Below are positions 1-9,481 of a stretch of 64,000 nt of DNA, one piece after another; the first letter of the stretch is position 1; every line of letters begins with the position of its first letter. The notes under the pieces are model-generated. The model was not told where the DNA came from. It ran no database searches and was given only the letters and a program-made list of their open reading frames with translations. The position numbers were made by a program, and so were the translations under genes. This DNA comes from Pedobacter sp. UBA4863 (GTDB taxonomy: Bacteria; Bacteroidota; Bacteroidia; Sphingobacteriales; Sphingobacteriaceae): contig NZ_DHDZ01000029.1 in the NCBI RefSeq assembly GCF_002399615.1, positions 67,364 to 131,363 of the forward strand. Reading direction: 5' to 3'.

Positions 1-2572
1 AACGTCGCCCATTGCGGTAGCGCAATATCAAACATCGCAAACCTGTAACCTGGCAAATCCTGCGGTTACCCCTGCAGGGCAAATTCCTAATGGGCTTTAT
101 AATGGCGACCCCGAAATGACTATTTTAAACCCCATTGAACAAACTTTAAAAGATATTACCGTTTATTCTAGGTTAAATAGTGTAGCTGGCGTTAAGACTA
201 ATATTTCTAAGTATTATTTAAATATTATTATAAAAACGGCAGATATTGCTGGTTTTACGCTGGACGGAGCCACCATCTCTAGTCAATTTAAGCCAATAGC
301 AAATAGCGAATATAGTTATGCTGTGGTAGATGTGACAAATTCGTCAGATCAACATCGTTTAATTGCAAGTGGTGGTTTTGTGGCCATTGCTTATGGATAT
401 GGACATGTAGAATCGTACGCTTATTTAGCCGGAACAGATTTGAAAAACCTAAAGAGTAATATTCAAGTATTTCCAACTGGGGGCAGTATTGCCGCAACCA
501 ATTTTTGTTTGGGTACTAATTTCGATTTTGTTTTAAAACTACCTTATATAACCGATAAAATTACATGGAACTTAAATAATGGGGCTAAAATAGCAATTAG
601 TGATCATCCAAGCTATACCACTATGGTAGAGGATGGACAAACCTATTATCTTTATCGCTATGCTTTACCATCAACATATTTTGCAGTTGCCGGAAACTAT
701 GTATTAAGAGCCACAATCCAAAAGCCTGCTGCGGCAATATGTGCCGTTGATGAAGAAATATTTACTGCTTTTGATGTGTTTTCTCCAAATTTTAACATGC
801 CAACAGAAGCCTGTGTAAACACTGATGTTCAGTTTACCGATAGTTCTCCTAGAAGCGGGGGTAATATTAGCAGTTGGAGCTGGGATTTTGGCGATGGGAA
901 AACCTCTAATTTACAGAGCCCTAAGCATAAATATACCACAGTTGGAGTAAAGACAGTTACTTTAAACGTAGTAACCGATTTGGGCTGCAACCTTGTGATT
1001 ACTAAAACTATAAAGATACTTACACCGCCAAAATCTGCTTTTACAGCAGTAGGACCATTTTGTATCAATGCTAATATTCAGTTTAACAACGAGAGTACAT
1101 TTGTTAACTCATCTATAGTTTCGCAAACTTGGGATTTTGGCAATGGAACACCAATGTCAACCGAAAAATCTACCACCAGTACTTATAAGGCTGCCGGCGA
1201 CTATAAAGTAAGGCTTATTTCTGTTTCGTCTAGTGGTTGTGCCGACACCTTAGAAAAAACGATAACCATTTATGAAACTCCAGAAATTTCTTTTAAAGAT
1301 CCGGCTGCTTGTGTTAGCGATGTAGTAGAATATGAAGCAACGGCTGTTAAAGGAAATGTCATCTCGTGGTTATGGGACTTTGGCGATGGCTCAAACGATT
1401 TGGTGCAAAAAACACGTCAAACCCCTGCGCATAAATATACTGCATCGGGTACCTATACAGTTAAATTAACTGGTATATCGGCGCAAGGTTGCCCAGTTAC
1501 CATCACTAAACAAGTAGTAATTAGTGGCAGTAACCCCAATACTATTTTCGAAGTTAAAACCCCTACAAAATTATGCGCTAATGCAGTAATTTCTTTTGAA
1601 AATAAAAGCACTATTGCCTTTGGCAACATCACTAAAATAGAATGGATATTTGATTACAAAGTAGGAGGCACAAATACCGTTGTTACAGATAATAGTCCTT
1701 CTTTTGGTAAAATTTATACCCATAAATATCCAAATACAGCTGTTAAAACAGATTATAAAGTAGTGATGAGAGCATACTCTGGGCAACTTTGTTTTACAGA
1801 ATCTTCCCCTATAACTGTAAGTGTATATCCAGCCCCTACTTTAAAATTCGAAACAATACCGCCTTTATGTGAAAATGCAGACGCTGTTCAACTTATAGCA
1901 AAAGACGAGAATAATGTGCCAGGTACTTATGTTTTTTCTGGGATAGGCGTTTCTCCTACAGGCGTTTTTGATCCAAAAATAAGTGGTTTTGGTAGTTTTG
2001 ATATTAAATGCACGTACAATACAAATAATGGCTGTACGGAAGAAAAGAGCATCACCATTAAGGTAGATAAACTTCCAGAAATAACGCCGCTACCAACAGA
2101 GCTTAATATTTTATTGGGCGGCCAAAAGTTAATAGACATAAAGGCTACAGGAACAAACCTTAGCTATAAATGGAGCCCTGCTACGGGTTTAAGTGCCGAT
2201 AATATTTTAAACCCTATCGCTAAGCCCGAAAAAACTACAAAATATACGCTAAGTATTACCTCTAACAGTTGCGAAATAGTAATGGAAACAACTGTAATAG
2301 TTCATGAAAACCCTCTTATACCAAATGTGTTTAGTCCAAATGGCGATGGAAAAAATGATACTTGGAATATTAAGTACCTAGAAACGTTTAACGCAGGAAG
2401 TATTGTTATATTTAACCGTTATGGGCAGAAGGTTTTTGAGGCATCTCCTTATAATACCCCTTGGGATGGCAAGTTAAATGGAATTGATTTACCTTTAGGA
2501 GTTTATTATTACATTATTGAACCGAATAATGGAAGAAAAAGATATACTGGCTCCGTAACGATTTTAAGATGA
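1..2572 (+). CDS. PKD-domain surface protein with T9SS type B (CHU_C) sorting domain, 5'-truncated by window edge
   Basis: The reading frame is open from base 2 of the window, so the ATG at 116 is internal and the true start lies upstream. The visible part (about 857 residues) holds several PKD-type repeats with the WDFGDG signature (around 890, 1130 and 1375) and a C-terminal domain of about 85 residues beginning NVFSPNGDGKND. That is the gliding-motility-associated/type B sorting domain recognised by the type IX secretion system. The protein is inferred to be a large secreted adhesin-like surface protein. Its TGA overlaps the ATG of the next gene (ATGA), so it is co-translated with a PorP/SprF protein, the usual partner of type B cargo. 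Binding target unknown. Confidence 0.9.
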   Translation, partial: TSPIAVAQYQTSQTCNLANPAVTPAGQIPNGLYNGDPEMTILNPIEQTLKDITVYSRLNSVAGVKTNISKYYLNIIIKTADIAGFTLDGATISSQFKPIANSEYSYAVVDVTNSSDQHRLIASGGFVAIAYGYGHVESYAYLAGTDLKNLKSNIQVFPTGGSIAATNFCLGTNFDFVLKLPYITDKITWNLNNGAKIAISDHPSYTTMVEDGQTYYLYRYALPSTYFAVAGNYVLRATIQKPAAAICAVDEEIFTAFDVFSPNFNMPTEACVNTDVQFTDSSPRSGGNISSWSWDFGDGKTSNLQSPKHKYTTVGVKTVTLNVVTDLGCNLVITKTIKILTPPKSAFTAVGPFCINANIQFNNESTFVNSSIVSQTWDFGNGTPMSTEKSTTSTYKAAGDYKVRLISVSSSGCADTLEKTITIYETPEISFKDPAACVSDVVEYEATAVKGNVISWLWDFGDGSNDLVQKTRQTPAHKYTASGTYTVKLTGISAQGCPVTITKQVVISGSNPNTIFEVKTPTKLCANAVISFENKSTIAFGNITKIEWIFDYKVGGTNTVVTDNSPSFGKIYTHKYPNTAVKTDYKVVMRAYSGQLCFTESSPITVSVYPAPTLKFETIPPLCENADAVQLIAKDENNVPGTYVFSGIGVSPTGVFDPKISGFGSFDIKCTYNTNNGCTEEKSITIKVDKLPEITPLPTELNILLGGQKLIDIKATGTNLSYKWSPATGLSADNILNPIAKPEKTTKYTLSITSNSCEIVMETTVIVHENPLIPNVFSPNGDGKNDTWNIKYLETFNAGSIVIFNRYGQKVFEASPYNTPWDGKLNGIDLPLGVYYYIIEPNNGRKRYTGSVTILR

Positions 2573-3540
2573 GAAAGAGCTGTATCCTTTGGTATATAAT
2601 TTTAATGTGTTGCAGTAGTTTGTTAGCGCAACAAAAACCACATTATTCACAATACTTACAAAATATGTCGGTATTAAATCCTGCTGTAACTGGTTTAAAT
2701 AATGGGATGGATGTAAGGTTAGGTATGCGTACGCAATGGCAAGGACTAAAAGATGCCCCAAAAACAGGCTACTTTACGTTTAGTACGCCTGTTTCATTTG
2801 GAGGCGATATGGCCAATTATCGGGGTAGTGATTTAGGTGTTACCGAACCACAATCTAAAGACGATATGTTCGATTATACGGCCTCTATGTCTCATCATAG
2901 CTTTGGAGTGTTGTTTCTTACGGATAAAACTGGACCATTAAATCGGGTTACCGGAAATTTAACCTATGCCTATCATTTGGCAATTGGCGATCGGTCTAAC
3001 TTTTCTTTTGGGGTAGGCATAGGTGCAAATAGGTTAGGGATAAATGCACAATCATTGGTGTTTGACGAGGCCGATGATCCGGTAGTAGGTGCTTCTGGAG
3101 AGATTAATAAAATTACACCCGATTTAAACGCCGGGCTGTATTTTTATACTTCATCTTTTTATTTTGGTGCTTCCATGCAACAAATTATTAAAAACAAAAT
3201 AGCTTTTGATGGAAGCTTTAATACAGGGAAAGATGTAGCGCATTATTTTGTTACAACCGGATATAAATTTTGGATAAATAACGATTTTTCGATAACACCA
3301 TCAGTGATGCTCAAAGTAGTAAGCCCTTTGCCTAAAGCTTTTGATCTGAATTTAAAATTCGCTTACAGAGATGCCTTTTGGATAGGGGGTGGTTACCGTA
3401 AAAATGATGCTTTTTTTGGCAATGTTGGCTTTAACGTTGCAAATATGGTTGGCATAGGTTACGCTTATGATTATACCACTTCGGCATTAAAGACGGTTTC
3501 TTCAGGATCTCACGAGCTAAGTTTAAAAGTATTGTTTTAG
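2569..3540 (+). CDS. PorP/SprF family type IX secretion outer-membrane protein
   Basis: A 323-residue protein with a signal peptide ending near LLAQQ and the family hallmark HYSQYLQNMSVLNPAVTG just after it, followed by alternating beta strands of an outer-membrane barrel and a C-terminal aromatic (LKVLF). PorP/SprF proteins take part in T9SS secretion or surface anchoring of specific, often PKD-rich, cargo. The start overlaps the stop of the upstream cargo gene by four bases, which supports a cargo/partner pair. Length and architecture are normal for the family. It converges on rpoN. Confidence 0.92.
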   Translation: MRKSCILWYIILMCCSSLLAQQKPHYSQYLQNMSVLNPAVTGLNNGMDVRLGMRTQWQGLKDAPKTGYFTFSTPVSFGGDMANYRGSDLGVTEPQSKDDMFDYTASMSHHSFGVLFLTDKTGPLNRVTGNLTYAYHLAIGDRSNFSFGVGIGANRLGINAQSLVFDEADDPVVGASGEINKITPDLNAGLYFYTSSFYFGASMQQIIKNKIAFDGSFNTGKDVAHYFVTTGYKFWINNDFSITPSVMLKVVSPLPKAFDLNLKFAYRDAFWIGGGYRKNDAFFGNVGFNVANMVGIGYAYDYTTSALKTVSSGSHELSLKVLF

Positions 3541-3574
3541 TTGCCGTGCTTAACGGCGGCTGTGGTGTTTAATG

Positions 3575-5047
3575 TTAAAGTTCTTTTCTTAACCTAGCCA
3601 CAGGAATATTCATTTGCTCTCTATACTTTGCTACCGTTCTTCGGGCAATATTGTAACCGTGCTCCTTTAAAATTTCTGTTAATCGCTCATCGGCAAGCGG
3701 TTTACGTTTATCTTCCTTGCCAATGCAGTCTTCCAAAATTTTCTTTACTTCTTTATTAGAAACTTCTTCTCCACTTTCTGTTTGGATAGCTTCAGAGAAA
3801 AATGATTTTAGTAAGAAAGTTCCAAATTCTGTTTGTACATATTTAGAATTGGCCACCCTTGATACCGTTGAAATATCCATTCCTATTTTATCGGCAATAT
3901 CTTTTAAAATCATAGGGCGTAACTTACGCTCATCTCCAGTTAAGAAATAATCGTACTGATAGCGCATGATGGCGTTCATGGTTTTAAGCAAGGTTTGTTG
4001 TCTTTGTTTAATGGCATCGATAAACCATTTTGCAGAGTCTAGTTTTTGCTTTACAAACTGCACAGCTTCTTTCATCTTTTTGTCTTTTTGTGCAGCTTTG
4101 TCATAATGCTCAAACATGTCCATGTAAGATCTGCTTACACGTAATTCTGGTGCATTTCTGGCATTTAAGGTAAGTACAAGCACCCCATCGTTATTACTAA
4201 TATGGAAATCGGGGATGATTTGCATTTGCTTGGTGGTAACTTGATTAGAATCGCCAGGTTTGGGGTTTAAACGAAGAATTTCGGCCACCACCTCTTTTAG
4301 TTCTTCGCTATTTAAGCCAACAGCTTTTTCTAACTTATCGTAATGTTTACGAGTAAATTCATCTAAGTGAAATTCTACAATTTCTATTGCTTTTTTTATA
4401 AGAGGGTTGTTAATATCTTTTCTTCTAAGCTGTAAAGAAAGGCATTCTTGCAAATCTCTAGCGGCAATGCCGGCAGGATCAAAACTTTGGATTAATTTTA
4501 ATATTTCTAAAACATCTTCTTCTTCTACCATTACATTTTGAGAGAAGGCAAGATCATCAATCATGGAAGTAATGGGTCTTCTTAAGTAGCCATCGTCGTC
4601 TAAGCTTCCAATAATTTGTCGCCCAACCACAAAGTCTTGATCAGATAGTGGAATTAGGTCTAATTGCTGTTGCAAACTCTCAAAAAAAGTAGTTTCAATA
4701 GCTATTGGTGCTTCTTTTTTATCTTCCTCGTCATCGCCGTTGTTGTATGATGTACTGTAATCATTCGTACTATCATCTTGTAAATAATCATCTACGTTAA
4801 ACTCGTCAAGCGTGTTGTCTTCCGAAGTATCGTTGTTAAAATCTTCACCATCTTGTAGGTCGTCGTATTCGCCTTTAGGCTCATCTAACGTTATTAAGCT
4901 CGAATCTTCGAGCGCCGGATTATCTTCTAATTCTTCTTTGATACGCGTATCTAAAGCTACAGTTGGAACCTGCAACAATTTGATGAATTGAATTTGTTGG
5001 GGCGATAGTTTTTGTAATAACTTTTGTTGAAGGTGTTGTTTAAGCAT
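3575..5047 (-). CDS. rpoN: RNA polymerase sigma-54 factor
   Basis: Sigma-54 factor for activator-dependent transcription from -24/-12 promoters. The N-terminal glutamine-rich region I (LKQHLQQKLLQKLSPQQ), an acidic linker at about residues 60-125, the core-binding region (SFDPAGIAARDLQECL) and the C-terminal RpoN box (ARRTVAKYRE) are all present. The ATG at 5047 is chosen over the in-frame one at 5080 because sigma-54 proteins begin right at the MLKQ...Q region and because a possible -7 box lies between the two. This gives 490 residues, a normal length. No bacterial enhancer-binding activator is visible in the window. Confidence 0.95.
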   Translation of the reverse strand: MLKQHLQQKLLQKLSPQQIQFIKLLQVPTVALDTRIKEELEDNPALEDSSLITLDEPKGEYDDLQDGEDFNNDTSEDNTLDEFNVDDYLQDDSTNDYSTSYNNGDDEEDKKEAPIAIETTFFESLQQQLDLIPLSDQDFVVGRQIIGSLDDDGYLRRPITSMIDDLAFSQNVMVEEEDVLEILKLIQSFDPAGIAARDLQECLSLQLRRKDINNPLIKKAIEIVEFHLDEFTRKHYDKLEKAVGLNSEELKEVVAEILRLNPKPGDSNQVTTKQMQIIPDFHISNNDGVLVLTLNARNAPELRVSRSYMDMFEHYDKAAQKDKKMKEAVQFVKQKLDSAKWFIDAIKQRQQTLLKTMNAIMRYQYDYFLTGDERKLRPMILKDIADKIGMDISTVSRVANSKYVQTEFGTFLLKSFFSEAIQTESGEEVSNKEVKKILEDCIGKEDKRKPLADERLTEILKEHGYNIARRTVAKYREQMNIPVARLRKEL

Positions 5048-5067
5048 AGACAAGAGTAACAAGTTTT

Positions 5068-5075
5068 CAAAAATA
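5068..5075 (-). promoter_or_regulatory. Candidate -7 box for rpoN
   Basis: The minus strand reads TATTTTTG, fitting the Bacteroidota -7 consensus TAnnTTTG, about 20 bases upstream of the preferred ATG at 5047. No good -33 TTTG is visible at the expected distance, so this is weak. Confidence 0.3.
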
Positions 5076-5171
5076 CGCAAATGCTTTAGATTTTTGTTGT
5101 CTAATTTGATTAATTAATGTTCTTTTGATTAAGTTTACTAAAAATTAATACTTATTTAAAAACAGAAATTT

Positions 5172-5609
5172 ATGGGATTTGTAAAAGAATTTAAAGAGTT
5201 TGCCATAAAAGGCAATGTAATGGACTTGGCTGTCGGTGTGATTATTGGCGGAGCCTTTGGCAAAATTATAGATAGTGTAGTGAATGATTTAGTGATGCCA
5301 GTTGTTGCTGCTATTATTGGCAAGCCCGATTTTAGCAATCTTTATGTAGTGCTTAGGGGAGAAGTTTCTGATGGTCTTGCGTTGGTAGATGCAAGAAAAG
5401 TTGATGGCGCTGCAATTTTTGCCTATGGTAGTTTTATTACGGTTGCAATTAATTTCTTCTTACTAGCATTAGTTATATTTATTATGGTAAAAGGAATTAA
5501 TGGATTAAAACGTAAAGAAGAAGCAAAAGCAGCCGTTGCTCCGCCACCAGCACCAACAAAAGAAGAGGTATTACTTGCCGAAATTAGAGATTTGTTAAAG
5601 AATAAATAA
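5172..5609 (+). CDS. mscL: Large-conductance mechanosensitive channel MscL
   Basis: A 145-residue inner-membrane channel that opens under membrane tension to release solutes during hypo-osmotic shock. The N-terminal amphipathic helix (FVKEFKEFAIKGNVMDLAVG), the glycine-rich TM1 that lines the pore (VGVIIGGAFGKIIDSVV), a periplasmic loop, TM2 (around 95-112) and the charged C-terminal helix (EEVLLAEIRDLLKNK) are in family order. A proline/alanine linker (APPPAPTK) precedes the last helix. It is monocistronic and ends before a strong bidirectional hairpin. Confidence 0.96.
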   Translation: MGFVKEFKEFAIKGNVMDLAVGVIIGGAFGKIIDSVVNDLVMPVVAAIIGKPDFSNLYVVLRGEVSDGLALVDARKVDGAAIFAYGSFITVAINFFLLALVIFIMVKGINGLKRKEEAKAAVAPPPAPTKEEVLLAEIRDLLKNK

Positions 5610-5671
5610 TTTAAAAGCTGTTTAAATTTAGACGAAGCGTAAGTGCCTAAGCAGGTGTTTACCGCAGATAT

Positions 5672-5709
5672 AAAAAAAGGGATGCTGATTTATTCGGCAT
5701 CCCTTTTTT
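5672..5709. terminator. Bidirectional Rho-independent terminator
   Basis: GGGATGC (5679-5685) and GCATCCC (5697-5703) form a 7-bp stem flanked by A7 on the left and T6 on the right. It can terminate both mscL and the leftward glycosyltransferase gene. Confidence 0.85.
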
Positions 5710-5713
5710 AGTG

Positions 5714-6727
5714 TTAAACAATTTCACTAAACCATTTTTTAGCACCCAAAAAATATTTAAAAACAATACTTCCTTTAAAAACACCTTGATGTGTATTGAG
5801 CGGTTTTAATACTCCTTTACGTTTTTTTGCCGTTTTAAAAAATGCGCCAAAGAAATGTGCATGCGCCTTGTTAATAGAAAATGCAAAGGCAAAATTACCT
5901 TTTAGGGCAAATTGAAACCATGCGGCCAGATCAAACCATAGCCTAATAAATATTTTTATGCAAGCTTCGCCAAATGGCAAATTTTTTTGCATGATGATTA
6001 AGTTATTTCTAAAGTTAAGGTAGTTTTTAAACGGACTACCGGCATTGAGCGTGCCGCCGCCAAGATGGTAAACTTCTGCATCGGTGCAACAAACTACTTG
6101 ATACCCTTTGTTCTTTAAGCGCCAGCATAAATCAATCTCTTCCATGTGGGCAAACAAGTCGGCATCTAAACCGCCTACTTCTTTCCATGCTTTACTTTTG
6201 ATAAATAGCGCTGCGCCACTAGCCCAAAATACGGGCATATTACTGTTGTATTGTTGTTGGTCGGTTTCTACCTCGTCAAATATTCTACCCCTGCAAAATG
6301 TGAAGCCATAACTGTCTATAAATCCGCCAGCGGCACCCGCATATTCAAACATGCTTTTATTTTGTTGCCATTTAATTTTTGGCTGAGCAGCAGCGATAGT
6401 GACATCGCTCTGCATTAGTGCTATTACAGGTTCAATCCAATTGCTTGGTACCTCAACATCTGAGTTTAGCAGCACAAAATAATCTGCTTCTATTTTTGTT
6501 AACGCTTTATTATAACCTGCTGCAAAACCGTAATTTTTATCGTTAACAATAACTTTAATAGCGGGATAATGTTGTGCTAAAAAAGCAATAGAATGATCCG
6601 TGGAAGCATTGTCGGCCACAATGATTTGCAGGTTATTGTAAGCTGTTTTTACAACACTTGGTAAAAAGCGTTCCAAGAAAGTTTGTCCGTTCCAGTTTAA
6701 AATTACTACAGCTACGCTAGGTTCCAT
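5714..6727 (-). CDS. Family 2 glycosyltransferase (rhamnosyltransferase/WbbL-like)
   Basis: A 337-residue GT-A fold enzyme. The N-terminal VVILNWNGQTFLERFLPSV, the Asp motif VLLNSDVEVP and a later EEIDLCWRLKNKGY (the ED-W region) are typical of inverting GT2 enzymes that build O-antigen or other surface polysaccharide. The C-terminus has hydrophobic patches that may touch the membrane. It is expected to act on the cytoplasmic face using a nucleotide-sugar. It lies just downstream of a lipid A-type acyltransferase on the same strand (32-base gap), consistent with an envelope-biogenesis operon. Donor and acceptor cannot be read from the sequence. Confidence 0.88.
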   Translation of the reverse strand: MEPSVAVVILNWNGQTFLERFLPSVVKTAYNNLQIIVADNASTDHSIAFLAQHYPAIKVIVNDKNYGFAAGYNKALTKIEADYFVLLNSDVEVPSNWIEPVIALMQSDVTIAAAQPKIKWQQNKSMFEYAGAAGGFIDSYGFTFCRGRIFDEVETDQQQYNSNMPVFWASGAALFIKSKAWKEVGGLDADLFAHMEEIDLCWRLKNKGYQVVCCTDAEVYHLGGGTLNAGSPFKNYLNFRNNLIIMQKNLPFGEACIKIFIRLWFDLAAWFQFALKGNFAFAFSINKAHAHFFGAFFKTAKKRKGVLKPLNTHQGVFKGSIVFKYFLGAKKWFSEIV

Positions 6728-6759
6728 AAATGTTAAGATATAAAGTTAAAAAAGGAGGA

Positions 6760-7629
6760 TTACTCATTTATTTTCCAGCGTCTATGGCTCCATAGCCAAT
6801 CTCCAGGTTCTTTTTCAATAGTTTTCGTTAAGTGTTCGAAAAATTGTTCCGTAATTTCAAATTTCTCTGTTTCCTTTGGGTTTAAGCACATCGGAATACA
6901 TTCAATTTCATAATATCCCCGTTTAATTCTTTTTACTTCAAAATAAAAGATCGGTCTATTGGTTTGTAAGGCAATTTTTTCGAGACCTAGCAGTACGGCC
7001 GTTGGCTGATTTAAAAAAGTGAGGATATGGTGGGCATCTCTACCTCTGGGGCTTTGGTCGCTAGCAAAGCAAAACAAGGTAGTTGCTGTTTTGGTGGCTA
7101 CCACCTCTCTCAGCGTTTGTTTCATTGGTACAAAGATGTTTCCAAATTTAGTTCTAAGTGCATTAAACCAGTTTTCGAACACCTTATTGTTAATAGGTTT
7201 GTAAATTACATAAGGTTTTGCAGAAAATTTCAAGCCAACGGCCATCATGCACAGCTCCCAATTGCCATAATGTCCTGTACATGCCAAAGCACTTTCTCCA
7301 CGTTTAAAATAATCTTCGGCCAGCTCAAAGTTCTTCATTTTTACCCTTTTCAAAACTTCAGCTTTGCTTATTGAGTTCATTTTTATAATCTCAACCATAA
7401 TATCTGTCAAGTTTCTATAAAAACGCTTTTCAATCTTGATGATTTCTGAGATACTTTTTTCAGGAAAGGATTGGTGGAGGTTTTTGCGGACTACTTTTCT
7501 CCTGTAGCCAACCACATCATAGATGAGGTAGTATAAAATGTTAGCAATACCCAATAAAAACCACAGCGGAAGAAACGATAAGAGCTGTAAAAAAAATATC
7601 CCGATGTGTAAAAAGACTTTTTTAATCAT
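6760..7629 (-). CDS. Lysophospholipid/lipid A acyltransferase family protein (LpxL/HtrB-like)
   Basis: A 289-residue protein with one N-terminal membrane helix, the catalytic acyltransferase motif GHYGNWE (H-x4-E) near residue 120, and a C-terminal DWLWSHRRWK element shared with HtrB/LpxL late acyltransferases of lipid A synthesis. It probably adds a secondary acyl chain to a lipid A precursor at the inner membrane. Some Bacteroidota relatives act on other lipids, so the exact acceptor is uncertain. It starts back-to-back with the WbqC gene, leaving only 36 bases for two promoters. Confidence 0.85.
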   Translation of the reverse strand: MIKKVFLHIGIFFLQLLSFLPLWFLLGIANILYYLIYDVVGYRRKVVRKNLHQSFPEKSISEIIKIEKRFYRNLTDIMVEIIKMNSISKAEVLKRVKMKNFELAEDYFKRGESALACTGHYGNWELCMMAVGLKFSAKPYVIYKPINNKVFENWFNALRTKFGNIFVPMKQTLREVVATKTATTLFCFASDQSPRGRDAHHILTFLNQPTAVLLGLEKIALQTNRPIFYFEVKRIKRGYYEIECIPMCLNPKETEKFEITEQFFEHLTKTIEKEPGDWLWSHRRWKINE

Positions 7630-7665
7630 TAATTTGGCAACTGAATTGCAAACTTAAAATATCAG

Positions 7666-8268
7666 ATGCAAAATCAAGCTATATTTCCATTATTTTATCT
7701 TCCGCCAGTTAGTTATTTTACACTTTTAAAAGAGAATAATTTTGAATTTGATTTAGAAAAGTTCGAACATTTCCCGAAACAGACCTATAGAAATAGAGCA
7801 ACCATTGCTTCGCCAAACGGAAGTTTAGATATGGTAGTGCCTATCACTAAAGGTTCTAAACTCCACACGCCTTACAAAGATGTTAAAATTAGCTATCAAG
7901 ATCGTTGGCAGCGCTTGCATTGGTTAAGCATGCAAACCTGTTATCGTAGTTCGGCCTATTTCGAGTTTTACGAAGATGGGTTAGCGCCGTTCTACGAAAA
8001 GAAATACGAATACCTTTTCGATTATAACTATGACATGCTTTCATGGTTGTTTACACAGTTGAAATTAACTAACCAGCTAACTACTACCAAAAGCTACGAA
8101 ACCGATACAGCGGTAGATTATAGAAGTGTGCTGACTAAAAAGGAAGTTCCTCTTGTGCAAACAAAGCCTTATTTTCAGGTGTTTAGCGACAGAAACGAAT
8201 TTATCCCTAATTTAAGCATTGTAGATTTGCTTTTTAACCAAGGCCCACAGGCTAAAAGCTACTTTTAA
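7666..8268 (+). CDS. WbqC family protein
   Basis: A 200-residue protein of the WbqC-like family (FPLFYLPPVSYF at the start, NRATIASPNGSLDMVVPI near residue 45, WQRLHWLS, YFEFYEDGLAPFYE). Members occur in O-antigen clusters and elsewhere but have no settled biochemical role. It lies 24 bases upstream of corA on the same strand and is adjacent to envelope-glycan genes on the other. No signal peptide is visible, so it is probably cytoplasmic. Confidence 0.8.
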   Translation: MQNQAIFPLFYLPPVSYFTLLKENNFEFDLEKFEHFPKQTYRNRATIASPNGSLDMVVPITKGSKLHTPYKDVKISYQDRWQRLHWLSMQTCYRSSAYFEFYEDGLAPFYEKKYEYLFDYNYDMLSWLFTQLKLTNQLTTTKSYETDTAVDYRSVLTKKEVPLVQTKPYFQVFSDRNEFIPNLSIVDLLFNQGPQAKSYF

Positions 8269-8292
8269 TGTAAATAAGCATAAGAACAATTC

Positions 8293-9411
8293 ATGGCAAA
8301 ACCTTTACATTTTAAAAATAGAAAGAAGAAATACGAGTTGCCCGCACCAGGCACAACTCCGGGTTTTGTTTATATCGCCGAAGATTCGTTGCCTCCTAAA
8401 ATTACGCTGTATAGCTATAATTCGGAGCACTTTGAAATCGAAGAATTGAAAAGCTTAAAAGCAATTTCTGCGAAAACTAATCGAAAAGATACTTTTTATT
8501 GGGTAGAATTAAAAGGGCTAAAATCTGCAGAAATGTTTAAGGTATTTAGCGATGAATTAAAAATACATAAACTGGTATTAGAAGATATTACCAGAACATA
8601 CCACCGCCCTAAGTTTGAAGAGTATAGCGGCTATAACTTTGCCATTAGTAGAATGCTGCGCATCAATACCGAAGGAGAATTAGAAAATCAGCAATTTTCA
8701 ATAATCCAAACGCAGCAGGTTTTGTACACTTTTCAAGAAAGCTACGACGATTGCTTGGAAGCCGTTAGAAATAGATTAAAAGAAGGTAAGGGCAATATTA
8801 GAACTGGCGGCTCTGGCTATTTAATGTATGCCCTAATGGATATGGTAGTAGACTCCTATTTTTCAATTATCAATACTTGGAACGAAAACATGGATTTGAT
8901 TGAAGATAGGCTATTGTTACGTCCAGATAAGATGGTAATGTACGAAATTCAACAGGTGAAGAGAAACCTAATTAGCCTACGAAGAGTAGTTTGGGCAGAG
9001 CGGGATAAAATGAACGATATTCTTAGGAGCGACAGTGCGTTGATTGCTGAACAGACTAAAATGTTTATTAAAGATGCTTATGACCATACCGTGCAGTTAA
9101 TGGAAATGGTAGAAAGCATGAAAGAAATTGCATCGAGCAATATAGATATGTATTTATCTATTATCAGTAATAGAATGAACGAAATTATGAAAGTACTTAC
9201 CATTATTTCTTCTATTTTTATTCCGCTTACTTTTGTTGCTGGTATTTATGGGATGAATTTTGCCAAACAAGACCCTGTTACAGGAAAAGTAATGCCCAAT
9301 AATATGCCCGAACTTTACCAAGAGCATGGCTACGCCTATACATTGCTCATCATGGCTTTTATAGCGGTGGTACAGATTATCTTTTTTTGGCGTAAAAATT
9401 GGTTTCGTTGA
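8293..9411 (+). CDS. corA: CorA-type magnesium/cobalt transporter
   Basis: A 372-residue CorA channel with a long cytoplasmic funnel domain and two C-terminal transmembrane helices. The selectivity signature YGMNF follows TM1 (about residue 320), and the loop to TM2 ends in MPELYQEHGY, a common variant of the MPEL loop. It mediates divalent cation (Mg2+, Co2+) uptake at the inner membrane. Length is normal. It is probably co-transcribed with the upstream WbqC gene. Confidence 0.93.
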   Translation: MAKPLHFKNRKKKYELPAPGTTPGFVYIAEDSLPPKITLYSYNSEHFEIEELKSLKAISAKTNRKDTFYWVELKGLKSAEMFKVFSDELKIHKLVLEDITRTYHRPKFEEYSGYNFAISRMLRINTEGELENQQFSIIQTQQVLYTFQESYDDCLEAVRNRLKEGKGNIRTGGSGYLMYALMDMVVDSYFSIINTWNENMDLIEDRLLLRPDKMVMYEIQQVKRNLISLRRVVWAERDKMNDILRSDSALIAEQTKMFIKDAYDHTVQLMEMVESMKEIASSNIDMYLSIISNRMNEIMKVLTIISSIFIPLTFVAGIYGMNFAKQDPVTGKVMPNNMPELYQEHGYAYTLLIMAFIAVVQIIFFWRKNWFR

Positions 9412-9481
9412 AAAAAATCATAATTGCAGCATTTTTTATTTTGATTTTTTTGTAGTTTCAGCTTAGCAAACTAAACTATTA

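Noticed and set aside
3541..3574. GCCG/CGGC hairpin between sprF and rpoN as a terminator
   Set aside because: Stem is only four base pairs with no T-run on either side.
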